Part shown: positions 45,219 to 53,483 of the stretch, piece after piece
Numbering within the stretch: the stretch's first letter is position 1
Layout: each line of letters starts with the position of its first letter
Source: Chitinophaga sp.
GTDB lineage: Bacteria; Bacteroidota; Bacteroidia; Chitinophagales; Chitinophagaceae
Length of the DNA: 64,000 nucleotides
Reading direction: 5' to 3'
Assembly (NCBI RefSeq): GCF_017745275.1
Contig: NZ_JAGHZS010000006.1
Coordinates: 310,001 to 374,000 of the forward strand
Position numbers and translations under genes: made by a program
Notes under the pieces: model-generated
The model's input: only the letters and a program-made list of their open reading frames with translations
Databases searched by the model: none
Told to the model about the DNA's origin: nothing

Positions 45219-45234
45219 ACGGACGTCTATCTCT
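45211..45234 (+). terminator. Hairpin overlapping the stop of the membrane protein gene
   Basis: AGAGATAGAC (45211-45220) pairs perfectly with GTCTATCTCT (45225-45234) around GGAC. The stop codon at 45216-45218 is within the left arm. There is no T-run, so it is more likely an mRNA-end or pausing structure than a standard terminator. Confidence 0.5.
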
Positions 45235-45238
45235 TCAG

Positions 45239-45793
45239 GAGTTTAGGAGCTGCAGGGGATTCTCATAGTGTTTACATAGAATAGAATAACATGAGCAGGT
45301 AGATTTATGATATCCTCGCTCTTATTATTTAATTTTTTTTTGGAGTGAACGTTGGATAAAAATGCTAGGTTTTCTGACCAGATTGGTGTAATATTATTAA
45401 ATTAGTTTATGTAAAAGTGACAATGGTAACAACAATGGATGAAAGTATAATGACCGCAAGTTGTTGCGCAACTTCATCCTTGTTTTTATGATTTTCCAAA
45501 TAAAGATCTTCTCGTCACTGTTAGCCATCTGGTAACAACTCAAAAGTCAGCTTTATCCGGGATCCTTTTAAACTTATTAGATGAAGTGACGCATAAACGC
45601 GATGAAAGTGCGGTTGTATCCAACATTGTAAATGGGGTGGGCTATTCGAAGCGGCTGTCAATGTGTAAGTTATAGACTAAAAGTGATATTTGTATAATTA
45701 TAATATTTTATATGAAAGAGAAAATTCAAATTGATAATGTACTTTTATATTACTTGCCTGTACTTAGTGTAAAAAATTATATATAAGGGATCA
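45239..45793. other. Intergenic region with possible decayed coding fragment
   Basis: No intact gene was recognised. Between about 45452 and 45675 one frame stays open for some 70 codons without a start (segments such as SALSGILLNLLDEVTHKRDE, then VVSNIVNGVGYSKRL) and may be a gene remnant. The right half is very AT-rich and must contain the promoter of the LytS-type kinase gene. Confidence 0.35.
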
Positions 45794-46957
45794 ATGCTAG
45801 CTTTTTTCAGAAGTAAAACCGGTGGAAAATCACCTGATGTTGGCAGGAGATTAATGGAATGGCTTTCATTCTTTTTGTCTGATAGATACAATGCCACCAG
45901 TATCCGGGTGTGGGCGCATGTGATCATGTGGCTTTTCATGGCGGTGATGTATTGCTTTATGATAAGGTCCAGCTTTATGGTGTCATTTAGCGTGAGCATT
46001 GTTTTTATGATCCGGAATGTGGTGGGTGCCATGTTCTTTTTTTATGTTGGTTTTTACTTTATCATTCCCAGGGTACTGTTGAAAGGATATATATTTCTGG
46101 CACTGTTATGTTTTTGCGTACCATTTGTATTCTGGTCGGTGATCAATTACCTGTGTTCGGCGTACATCGTGCGGTTTATGGTAGTGGAAGATGTTTCTCT
46201 CCGGGAATTCCTCCAACGGACCGTTGCATCAGGCTGGGCTGGTGTGTTTGAATTTAGCCATTTTCTGAAGATCATCTGGCCGGTGTTAATGACGATAGGC
46301 CCCGTTTTATCACTGAAGCTGGTATTGGATGTGATACGGGTTTCCACCCGCACATTGCGGCTGGAAAGAGATAACCTTAACCTGGAGGTGAATTTCCTTC
46401 GTTCCCAGTTAAACCCGCATTTTTTGTTCAATACCTTGAATAATATTTATTCATTGTCCATCAGGAATGATGCCCTGGCTTCAGACCTGATCATGCACTT
46501 GTCGGAAATGATGCGCTACACCTTGTATGATTCAAATGCGGAAAAGGTGCCATTGAACATGGAGGCAGAATTTCTGCAGAATTATGTGGAACTGGAAAGT
46601 GTGCGTTATGGTAAAAATGCCAGCATCCGGTTTGACTGTGATATAGATGGGATGGGAGATCACCTGATTGCTCCTTTACTTATATTTCCATTTGTAGAGA
46701 ATGCCTTTAAATATTCGCATAGCACCAATTCAGATAAATGTTGGGTACATGCTTCCCTGGTGGTGGAAGAAAAGCAACTGAGATTTGAAATTACGAATAG
46801 CAAGGGTGAACAACCGGCGGTCAAAAAAGGACAGGGAGGAATTGGGCTTAGCAATACCCGTAAACGGCTTATTTTGTTATATCCTGACGAGCATACTTTA
46901 TTTATAGAAAATAATCCCGAATATTACAAAGTTGCCTTGACATTAACGTTGAACTAA
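45794..46957 (+). CDS. LytS/YehU-type sensor histidine kinase
   Basis: The protein has 387 residues. The N-terminal 190 residues hold about four membrane helices. The His_kinase (PF06580) domain starts with LRSQLNPHFLFNTLNNIYSL, phospho-acceptor H209. The ATP-binding domain shows LLIFPFVENAFKYS (N box) and GQGGIGLSNTRKRL (G box). Kinases of this class pair with LytTR regulators, and one begins six bases downstream. No separate sensor domain is visible, so the signal is probably sensed in the membrane. It lies at the left end of the RiPP-like locus. Confidence 0.92.
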   Translation: MLAFFRSKTGGKSPDVGRRLMEWLSFFLSDRYNATSIRVWAHVIMWLFMAVMYCFMIRSSFMVSFSVSIVFMIRNVVGAMFFFYVGFYFIIPRVLLKGYIFLALLCFCVPFVFWSVINYLCSAYIVRFMVVEDVSLREFLQRTVASGWAGVFEFSHFLKIIWPVLMTIGPVLSLKLVLDVIRVSTRTLRLERDNLNLEVNFLRSQLNPHFLFNTLNNIYSLSIRNDALASDLIMHLSEMMRYTLYDSNAEKVPLNMEAEFLQNYVELESVRYGKNASIRFDCDIDGMGDHLIAPLLIFPFVENAFKYSHSTNSDKCWVHASLVVEEKQLRFEITNSKGEQPAVKKGQGGIGLSNTRKRLILLYPDEHTLFIENNPEYYKVALTLTLN

Positions 46958-46962
46958 AAAAT

Positions 46963-47721
46963 ATGGATCAAATAATTACCTGCCTTGTTGTGGATGACGA
47001 GCCATTTGCAAGAGACCTGATGGAGAATTACATAGGGCGGGTGCCTTATCTGCGGCCGGTCGCATTTTGTGAGAATGCGTTTGATGCCATCAACGAATTA
47101 CAACGACAGCCCGTAGACCTGTTGTTTTCAGATATACAGATGCCTAATATCAATGGAATCGAAATGATTCGTTCATTGAGTAATCCGCCGTTTGTTATTT
47201 TTACTACTGCTTCAAGAGATCACGCTATTGCGGGTTTCGAACTGGATGCGGTGGATTACCTGGTAAAGCCCATTTCATTTGAAAGATTTCTGAAGGCAGT
47301 CAATAAGGCCCGTAATCATATGGGGCAGCGTCAACAGCAACAACCGGCAGTTGTTTCGGAGCCGGTAAAACCTAAAACAGCACCCACTAATCACCTTTTT
47401 GTAAAAGACAATAATAAGCTCACTAAGATCCTTTTTGATGATATTTACTACGTGGAGGGGATGAAGGATTACATCAAAATTGTTTGTCGTGACAAGAATA
47501 TCATAACCTATATGCGAATGAAAGTAATGGAAGACCTGTTGCCGGCAGACCAGTTTATGCGTATTCATAAATCCTATATTATCCGTCTGCAGGCTATTAA
47601 ATCCATTATGGGAAATACGGTGGAAGTGGTAAACGGGCAAACGGTAATTATCTCCAAATCATCCCGGCAGGAACTTAAAAGATTACTTGGCATCGCCAAC
47701 TATAATGACGACGACGAGTAA
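46963..47721 (+). CDS. LytTR-family response regulator
   Basis: The protein has 252 residues. The receiver domain (about 5-125) has D11, D12, phospho-acceptor D57 (LLFSDIQMPN), and K102 (DYLVKPISF). A polar linker rich in Gln and Pro joins it to a LytTR DNA-binding domain (about 150-245; FVKDNNKLTKILFDDIYYVE, FMRIHKSYIIRLQAI). LytTR proteins bind imperfect direct repeats. A candidate target is the pair of TTGATAT-containing repeats just upstream of the precursor-like gene at 47855. It is translated right after its kinase. Confidence 0.93.
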   Translation: MDQIITCLVVDDEPFARDLMENYIGRVPYLRPVAFCENAFDAINELQRQPVDLLFSDIQMPNINGIEMIRSLSNPPFVIFTTASRDHAIAGFELDAVDYLVKPISFERFLKAVNKARNHMGQRQQQQPAVVSEPVKPKTAPTNHLFVKDNNKLTKILFDDIYYVEGMKDYIKIVCRDKNIITYMRMKVMEDLLPADQFMRIHKSYIIRLQAIKSIMGNTVEVVNGQTVIISKSSRQELKRLLGIANYNDDDE

Positions 47722-47790
47722 CAGTCTCTACCGGCTAATGGCGGCTGTTGGTCGAAAATAAATGTATTTACGTCTAATAAACTATGTGAT

Positions 47791-47828
47791 TTGATATTGA
47801 TGGCCGAGTTTCGGTAATTGATATCAAT
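47791..47828 (+). promoter_or_regulatory. Candidate LytTR-site repeats before the precursor gene
   Basis: TTGATATTGA (47791-47800) and TTGATATCAA (47818-47827) share their first seven bases and start 27 bases apart; the second lies within a perfect 12-base palindrome ATTGATATCAAT (47817-47828). Between them is a small hairpin (CCGAGTTTCGG). The region precedes the precursor-like gene by about 27 bases. The spacing is longer than the roughly two helical turns usual for LytTR sites, so assignment is tentative. Confidence 0.35.
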
Positions 47829-47854
47829 CGTCAGTTTTTCTTAAACGGAATTTT

Positions 47855-48049
47855 ATGCAGAAAAATAATATGAATGGCCGCCCGATGTTAACATTAGAAA
47901 AGGAAATTATCTCAAAAGCCGACATTGCTACCATTGCAAATATAAATGCCCCGGGCACATCAGACGGCCAGGATACTACGAGTACAGGTGGTATGCCTAC
48001 TGTCCCACCAACAATTGGGTCTACAGTGTTCACAACAACAAGACCCTAA
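47855..48049 (+). CDS. Putative RiPP precursor peptide, Cys-free and Ser/Thr-rich
   Basis: The peptide has 64 residues. The N-terminal half contains MLTLEKEIISKADIATI, resembling the leader pattern of Bacteroidota class I lanthipeptide precursors (LxLxKExIxxL). The last 33 residues, from APGTSDGQDTTSTGG to VFTTTRP, contain 13 Ser/Thr and no Cys; there is no Cys anywhere in the peptide. A full-length dehydratase is encoded 0.5 kb downstream. The plausible product is a peptide with dehydroalanine/dehydrobutyrine residues but no lanthionine rings. It sits between the LytTR regulator and the receiver-only gene on the same strand. The precursor role is inferred from leader, composition and position. 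Confidence 0.6.
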   Translation: MQKNNMNGRPMLTLEKEIISKADIATIANINAPGTSDGQDTTSTGGMPTVPPTIGSTVFTTTRP

Positions 48050-48092
48050 TGGTGAATGTTTACTATTCCTAATTGTTTAACCCTTAGTAAAA

Positions 48093-48467
48093 ATGCAATA
48101 CAGATGTGCCATAGTAGATGACGAACCATTGGCCTTGGACATACTGGAAAGCTATATCCAACGAACTTCCTATCTGAAACTCGTAAAGAAAGCGTCAGAG
48201 TTATCTACTATTGATCGCCTGATCGCTGAAAGAAAAGTGGATGTTGTTTTTCTGGATGTTAACCTGAGAGGTAATGCGCAGGATATTATAACGCAGTTTC
48301 TTAAAAAGGACTGCGTTTTTATTCTTGTAACTGCTTACTCCAGCCGCGAAATAAAATCCCTTTGTTGGAAAGAAAAACAAGGGTACCTGGGTAAGCCTGC
48401 CAGCTACAAGAAATTTGTAGAGGAAATGGAGCGTGTTATTCCCGGTGTAAAAATAGGTGTTACCTGA
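48093..48467 (+). CDS. Stand-alone response-regulator receiver domain
   Basis: The protein has 124 residues and consists only of a receiver domain: D9/D10 (IVDDEPLALDILESYI), phospho-acceptor D55 (VVFLDVNLRG), T80 (FILVTAYSS) and K101 (GYLGKPASY). The first 30 residues resemble the LytTR regulator at 46963, suggesting a duplicate that lost its LytTR domain. It has no output domain, so it could act as a phosphate sink for the LytS kinase or as a binding partner. It is placed between the precursor-like gene and the dehydratase. Confidence 0.85.
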   Translation: MQYRCAIVDDEPLALDILESYIQRTSYLKLVKKASELSTIDRLIAERKVDVVFLDVNLRGNAQDIITQFLKKDCVFILVTAYSSREIKSLCWKEKQGYLGKPASYKKFVEEMERVIPGVKIGVT

Positions 48468-48508
48468 CATCAGTGAAACCTTTTTTATCTTTATTTAGGC
48501 ATACTGGC

Positions 48509-48529
48509 CGGGGAACTACTATTTCCCCG
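48509..48529 (+). promoter_or_regulatory. Hairpin in the leader of the dehydratase gene
   Basis: CGGGGAA (48509-48515) pairs with TTCCCCG (48523-48529) around an 8-base loop, 25 bases upstream of the dehydratase start. No T-run follows. It could lower dehydratase expression relative to the precursor through partial termination or mRNA processing. Confidence 0.4.
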
Positions 48530-48554
48530 CTAAAATGAAGTATGTTTAAAGGAT

Positions 48555-51500
48555 ATGTCCGTGCTAACTACCTGCGGCTTCTACCTGCTTAGGATGCCGC
48601 TATTGTCATGTGAAGACGCGATCCGCCTGCATCGCAGGAGTCAAAACCAGGAAGCGTCTTTTACTGCCGCGATTAGAGAAATCTATGCCAGTCCACTGCT
48701 ACAGGAAGCAGTGTTCCTGGCCAGCCCTGCCCTGCATACAGAGATGATGAAATGGCTGGAACAGCCCGATCACACGCTAAAAATGCCATTGGCATTGTAC
48801 CGTTACCTGCTGAGAATGACCGCCCGCTGTACACCTTATGGCTTATTTGCCGGCTGTGTTACCGGACGCGTTGTACCAGCACCCTCCCGCTTTTCGCCTG
48901 CTGCTGCCAACCGACATAAGGTGACCCGGCTGGATATGGAATATTTATCTGACCTGGTGAATGAACTGGTACAATGGCCCGGATTCCGGGAGCAAATACC
49001 ATTTTATCCTAATAATAGCCTGTATCCACATGGGCAATCCGCCCGATATTTTGAGTACCAGCTATGTGATAAAAAACGCCGTTATTACCTCAGCGCTTTT
49101 ACGCAAACCGATTATACCAGGGCCGTACTCCAAACGGCTGCATCTGGTGCCACCATCGCGGCATTGATAGCTACCCTGGAGCAACTGGATATCCCCACCA
49201 CAGAAGCCCGGATTTTTATTGAATCCCTCATTACCAACCACATCCTGGTAACGGGTTTAACCCCCGCTATCACGCGCCCACATGGCTTGCAGGAACTGGT
49301 CCGGGAACTGAGCGTGATTGCCCCTGCATTGGATTGTTTGCCGGCGTTACAGCGCATTGGGGAGCTGTTGCTATGGCAAACTACCGGGGTGGCACATTAC
49401 CAGGAAATAAGGACGCTGCTGACCGCAAATTTTCCGGAGATCCCCGTGAAAGATCCCGTACAGGTTGACCTTTTCTTTGAACCAGCGGTAGCCGACCTGT
49501 CTGACAAAGTGACTACCTTATTATCTCAACAGCTGGAACGCCTGGCGGTGCTGGGAAATCAGCGAACGCCCCAGGATCTGGAAACATTCAAGCAGCAATT
49601 TATTCAACAATATGATCAGAGGGAAATCCCGCTGATGCAGGCCTTAGACAGTGAGTCGGGTATAGGCTATGGGGTTATTTCCGGAGATAAGTCCAGTTAT
49701 ACCCCGCTGATCGACGACCTGGTGATGCCCGCCAGCCAGAAGGATGAATCGTTTTACTGGAACGCCCAAACGAAATTTGTACAGGAACAATTCCTGCAGG
49801 CCCGGCAACAGCAACGCCGTGTTATCGATCTAACGGATAAGGACCTGGACACATTACGCGATGCCGGTACGCCGGTGTCGCTGCCTCCATATATGACTTT
49901 ACTGGGCGCGCTCATCGCTACAGATGCTGCTGCATTAGACTGCGGCGACTTCCAGTTGCAGCTTCGTTCTTGTAATGGACCTAATGCCCTGGCCCTGATG
50001 GGACGGTTTGCTGCGGGCAATGACACACTGCAGACATATCTGAAGGCATTCGCTGACAGCGAGCAGGCATTGGAAAAAGACCGTATCCTGGCAGAAATAG
50101 TACACCTGCCGGAAGGCCGTATTGGGAACGTATTATTACGGCCCAGACTATACGATTATGAAATTCCTTTTTTAGGCAAGTCCGGGGTAGATGAAGCGTT
50201 TCAAATACCGGTCAGCGACTTATACGTATCTGTGCGGCATAACAGGGTGATATTACGTTCTGCACGGCTAAACAAAGAAGTATTGCCAAGGCTTACCAGC
50301 GCACATAATTATCACCGGGGATTAGCTGTGTACAAATTTCTGGGTGATCTGCAACAGCAGCAATCATTTTCCCTCGGCTGGAACTGGGGGCATCTCAGCA
50401 CGCAACCATTTTTGCCCAGAGTGGTATACCAGCAAGTGATATTGGAAAGAGCCAGGTGGTATATTTCGCAACCTGTTTTCCAGGAGTTACTCCGGGAATA
50501 CACACCTGCGGAGGCCATACAGCAGCTAAAGACCCGGTATCATATGCCAGACCTGGTGATGCTGACAGAAGGAGACAATGAGCTCTTGATTCAGCTGAAC
50601 GATGTATTTGCCGTGATGCTGCTAACCGACAAGCTCAGGAAAGGATCTGTATTATTGTACGAACAGTTGTTTAATGAAGGCAGCCGTTTACTGGCCAATG
50701 AAAGCGGCTTTTTTTGCAATGAAGTCATCATACCGTTTTATAATAAAACATATCATCAGCCCCTGTTACCTTTGTTGGCAGCTGAGACCAAACCTGCTGT
50801 CAGACGGCATTTCCCGCCGGGAAGCGAATGGCTGTATGCGAAAATTTATTGTGGCGCCAAATGGACGGATAAGCTGTTAATAAAGACATTGCTGCCATTG
50901 GTTCATCAGTGGCAGGCGACACAGTTAACCGATTATTGGTTTTTTATTCGCTACCATGATCCGGAACATCATATCCGTATCCGTTTTCATTTGCCGGATT
51001 ATAAAAAAAGCAGCCCGGTTATTATCCAGCAGTTGCAGGAGGCGCTCTTATCCTTCCTGGATGATGATATTGTGCAAAAGATCCAGTTTGATACGTATAC
51101 CCGTGAGCTGGAGCGGTATGGTGCAGGTACCATGGTATTTAGCGAGCAATTCTTTTTCCACGACAGTATTGCTGTGAGCCAGTTACTGTTGTTGATTGGT
51201 GCTGCAGAAACGAACGAGCGCTGGCTGCTGGCGCTGAAAGGAGCAGATGATCTGTTGACGGAATTTGGCTATACCCCACGCATGAAATGGGAGTTGTTCC
51301 GGCAATTACAGCGACAATTTTTTGAAGAGCATCATGGTGATGATAACTTACAATTTCAACTGAATAACAAATACCGCGCAGTTGCGCGGCAAATTGCCCA
51401 TGTGCTGGATGATAACGGGCATGATTATACGTTACCGGCGGGTGCCGCTGAAATACTATATGCCCGGCGGATGGCTATGAGGGAGCTGGCTGCGCAAATC

Positions 51501-51653
51501 AGGACGGTTGAGCCACTGGCAGCCACGGCGCTGATGCCGCATTACCTGCATATGTTCCTGAACCGGATGTTTAGCGCCAGCGCCCGACTGCAGGAGCTGG
51601 TAATATATCATTACGGGATGAAGTATTATGCGTCGAAAATAGCGAGGGGCTGA
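48555..51653 (+). CDS. Full-length lantibiotic dehydratase (LanB type)
   Basis: The protein has 1032 residues, cytosolic, with both LanB parts in one chain. The N-terminal glutamylation domain keeps R13 and the RYLLRMTARCTPYGLF motif with R83, R87 and R91, aligning with NisB R14, R83 and R87. The C-terminal elimination domain (SpaB_C/thiopeptide-type, about 775-1032) keeps R808 and R810 in HDPEHHIRIRFH, R850 in TYTRELERYG, and H999 in YLHMFLNRMF, matching NisB R784, R786, R826 and H961. It would glutamylate Ser/Thr using glutamyl-tRNA and eliminate glutamate to give dehydroamino acids. The likely substrate is the peptide at 47855. No LanC cyclase, protease or transporter gene lies within 6 kb on either side. 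Confidence 0.93.
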   Translation: MSVLTTCGFYLLRMPLLSCEDAIRLHRRSQNQEASFTAAIREIYASPLLQEAVFLASPALHTEMMKWLEQPDHTLKMPLALYRYLLRMTARCTPYGLFAGCVTGRVVPAPSRFSPAAANRHKVTRLDMEYLSDLVNELVQWPGFREQIPFYPNNSLYPHGQSARYFEYQLCDKKRRYYLSAFTQTDYTRAVLQTAASGATIAALIATLEQLDIPTTEARIFIESLITNHILVTGLTPAITRPHGLQELVRELSVIAPALDCLPALQRIGELLLWQTTGVAHYQEIRTLLTANFPEIPVKDPVQVDLFFEPAVADLSDKVTTLLSQQLERLAVLGNQRTPQDLETFKQQFIQQYDQREIPLMQALDSESGIGYGVISGDKSSYTPLIDDLVMPASQKDESFYWNAQTKFVQEQFLQARQQQRRVIDLTDKDLDTLRDAGTPVSLPPYMTLLGALIATDAAALDCGDFQLQLRSCNGPNALALMGRFAAGNDTLQTYLKAFADSEQALEKDRILAEIVHLPEGRIGNVLLRPRLYDYEIPFLGKSGVDEAFQIPVSDLYVSVRHNRVILRSARLNKEVLPRLTSAHNYHRGLAVYKFLGDLQQQQSFSLGWNWGHLSTQPFLPRVVYQQVILERARWYISQPVFQELLREYTPAEAIQQLKTRYHMPDLVMLTEGDNELLIQLNDVFAVMLLTDKLRKGSVLLYEQLFNEGSRLLANESGFFCNEVIIPFYNKTYHQPLLPLLAAETKPAVRRHFPPGSEWLYAKIYCGAKWTDKLLIKTLLPLVHQWQATQLTDYWFFIRYHDPEHHIRIRFHLPDYKKSSPVIIQQLQEALLSFLDDDIVQKIQFDTYTRELERYGAGTMVFSEQFFFHDSIAVSQLLLLIGAAETNERWLLALKGADDLLTEFGYTPRMKWELFRQLQRQFFEEHHGDDNLQFQLNNKYRAVARQIAHVLDDNGHDYTLPAGAAEILYARRMAMRELAAQIRTVEPLAATALMPHYLHMFLNRMFSASARLQELVIYHYGMKYYASKIARG

Positions 51654-51753
51654 CGCCGGCCCAGCCATTTATCCAATATTTACGGATTAACTAAAAACCT
51701 TGTTATTTTTACAGCATAAGAGAACCCGCTTATTTCATTGAAAACATAATAGC

Positions 51754-53025
51754 ATGAAAACAAAAGTAGTTTTGCTGGGATGCTTGTCTGTGATGACCTT
51801 GTCTGCGCCGAGTTTTGCATATACCGGCGACAGCACGGTGCTGCATCATCGTGTCACCGAAGAACCAGGCAATGCAGGCCTGAAGCTGCCGGCAGGTTTT
51901 AAAGCCCAGGTAGTGGCAGATAACCTGGGAGGGGCCCGTCACATTGCTGTAACACCGGAGGGCGATATCTATGTAAAAATCCAGTCGTCCAAACCCGGTA
52001 AAGCCATTGCCGTAATACATAATGGCGCTGCCAAAACTTTTGGTACCTACAGGGGCACCGGCATGGTGATCAAAGGCAACTACCTCTATGCTTCTTCTGA
52101 TGAAGAGGTCTATCGTTATAAGCTGAATGATAAACACGAAATTATTAATCCGGAGCATCCGGAAAAAATAGTGACCGGGTTGATTAACCGTCATCAGCAC
52201 GAGTCTAAATCGCTGGCATTGGATAATGCCGGTAATATCTACGTAAACATTGGTGCTTATTCCAACTCCTGCCAGGTACAGGACAGGGCCAAGGGTTCCA
52301 AAGGTATTCCCGGATGTCCGATACTGGACTCTGCTGGCGGCATCTGGCAGTTTAAAGCTGATAAATTAAACCAAACGTATCGTGATGGGGTACGCTATGC
52401 CACCGGCTTGCGTAACGTCGTGGGCCTGGATTGGAATACAGAACTGAATCAGTTGTTTGTAATGCAACATGGCCGCGATGGTTTGTATGATATGTTCCCG
52501 GAACATTACAACCTGGAACAGGGTAATGAATTGCCGGCGGAATGTATGTATGCTCTGAAAAAAGGCGATGATGCGGGATGGCCGTATATCTACTATGATG
52601 GCATCAAACATAAGAAAATGCTGGCCCCTGAATATGGTGGTGATGGTGTTAAAACCGGTGGAGAGAAAGCAATAGATCCGGTGGTTACATTCCCTGCGCA
52701 TATGGCGCCCAATGGGCTGTTGTTTTATACTGGTCACCAGTTTCCGGAGAAGTATAAAAACGGCGCCTTCGTTGCGTTGCATGGTTCCTGGAACCGTCAG
52801 AAAGGACAAAAAGGTTACCTGGTAGCATTTGTACCGTTTAAAAATGGCAAGCCTTCCGGCCCATGGGAAATATTTGCGGATAACTTTGCGGGTGTGGCAA
52901 ATATACAATCACCCGGACAGGCGAAGCATCGTCCATGTGGACTGGCACAGGGCCCGGATGGTTCCCTGTATGTAACAGATGATGTAAAAGGAACAGTCTA
53001 TAAAATCAGTTATAGCGGTAAATAA
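51754..53025 (+). CDS. PQQ-dependent sugar dehydrogenase-like (sorbosone dehydrogenase family)
   Basis: The protein has 423 residues with a signal peptide (to about residue 23). It has the beta-propeller pattern of soluble glucose/sorbosone dehydrogenases: LPAGFKAQVVADNLGGARHI, ATGLRNVVGLDWNTELNQLF, PEHYNLEQGNELPAECMYAL, HMAPNGLLFYTGHQFP and FVALHGSWNR, ending GLAQGPDGSLYVTDDVKGTV. These periplasmic enzymes oxidise sugars or alcohols with PQQ and pass electrons to a cytochrome. The cytochrome c gene begins five bases after its stop. PQQ synthesis genes are not in the window. It lies 100 bases after the dehydratase but is probably a separate unit. Confidence 0.85.
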   Translation: MKTKVVLLGCLSVMTLSAPSFAYTGDSTVLHHRVTEEPGNAGLKLPAGFKAQVVADNLGGARHIAVTPEGDIYVKIQSSKPGKAIAVIHNGAAKTFGTYRGTGMVIKGNYLYASSDEEVYRYKLNDKHEIINPEHPEKIVTGLINRHQHESKSLALDNAGNIYVNIGAYSNSCQVQDRAKGSKGIPGCPILDSAGGIWQFKADKLNQTYRDGVRYATGLRNVVGLDWNTELNQLFVMQHGRDGLYDMFPEHYNLEQGNELPAECMYALKKGDDAGWPYIYYDGIKHKKMLAPEYGGDGVKTGGEKAIDPVVTFPAHMAPNGLLFYTGHQFPEKYKNGAFVALHGSWNRQKGQKGYLVAFVPFKNGKPSGPWEIFADNFAGVANIQSPGQAKHRPCGLAQGPDGSLYVTDDVKGTVYKISYSGK

Positions 53026-53030
53026 CAAGT

Positions 53031-53447
53031 ATGAAAAAAATGATCTTTACAGGTGTTGCACTTTGTGCAACACTTTCTTTTTTATCCGCGCAAACCCCGA
53101 AGAAGCCCGGTGGTGGCCAATCGGTCAGCAGGGGGAAGAAAGTGTATGAGCAATACTGTTTAACCTGTCACCAGGTTGACGGCAGTGGTGTACCTCACTT
53201 AAACCCACCACTGATAAAGACTTCATTTGTGCTGGGCAACAAAAATAAACTGGTGCAGGTGATATTGAAAGGTATGCAGTCGTCTGAACCTATTGATGAT
53301 GAGTATTATTCCAATAACATGCCGCCGCATAACTTTCTGAAAGACCAGGAAATAGCGGATGTGTTAACGTATGTGCGGAGTAACTTCGGGAACAAGGCCA
53401 GTGCGGTAACAGTAGCGGATGTACAGAAAGCGAGAGCCGGGAAGTAG
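53031..53447 (+). CDS. Monoheme cytochrome c, partner of the sugar dehydrogenase
   Basis: The protein has 138 residues with a signal peptide ending near LSAQ (residue 20). A single heme site CLTCH sits near residue 43 (YEQYCLTCHQVDGSGV), followed by LNPPL and a possible axial methionine in NNMPPHNFLKDQEIADV. It is a small class I cytochrome c acting as electron acceptor in the periplasm. The five-base gap to the dehydrogenase gene makes joint translation and function very likely. Confidence 0.9.
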   Translation: MKKMIFTGVALCATLSFLSAQTPKKPGGGQSVSRGKKVYEQYCLTCHQVDGSGVPHLNPPLIKTSFVLGNKNKLVQVILKGMQSSEPIDDEYYSNNMPPHNFLKDQEIADVLTYVRSNFGNKASAVTVADVQKARAGK

Positions 53448-53483
53448 CCGGAGGTATTGATTATATTTTCATGACCGGGAATA

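Noticed and set aside
45423..45491. 22-codon frame with TASCCATSSLFL, looking like a mini-lanthipeptide core
   Set aside because: No leader-like region, no ribosome binding site seen and it lies in a decayed region upstream of the kinase, so chance is more likely.
45452..45675. About 70 codons open without a start, possibly a protein fragment
   Set aside because: No family recognised and no start codon; noted as possible remnant but not called as a gene.
48555..51653. Dehydratase as part of a thiopeptide or classical lanthipeptide cluster
   Set aside because: No YcaO, cyclodehydratase, LanC or pyridine synthase gene was found nearby and the peptide has no cysteine, so neither class is supported.
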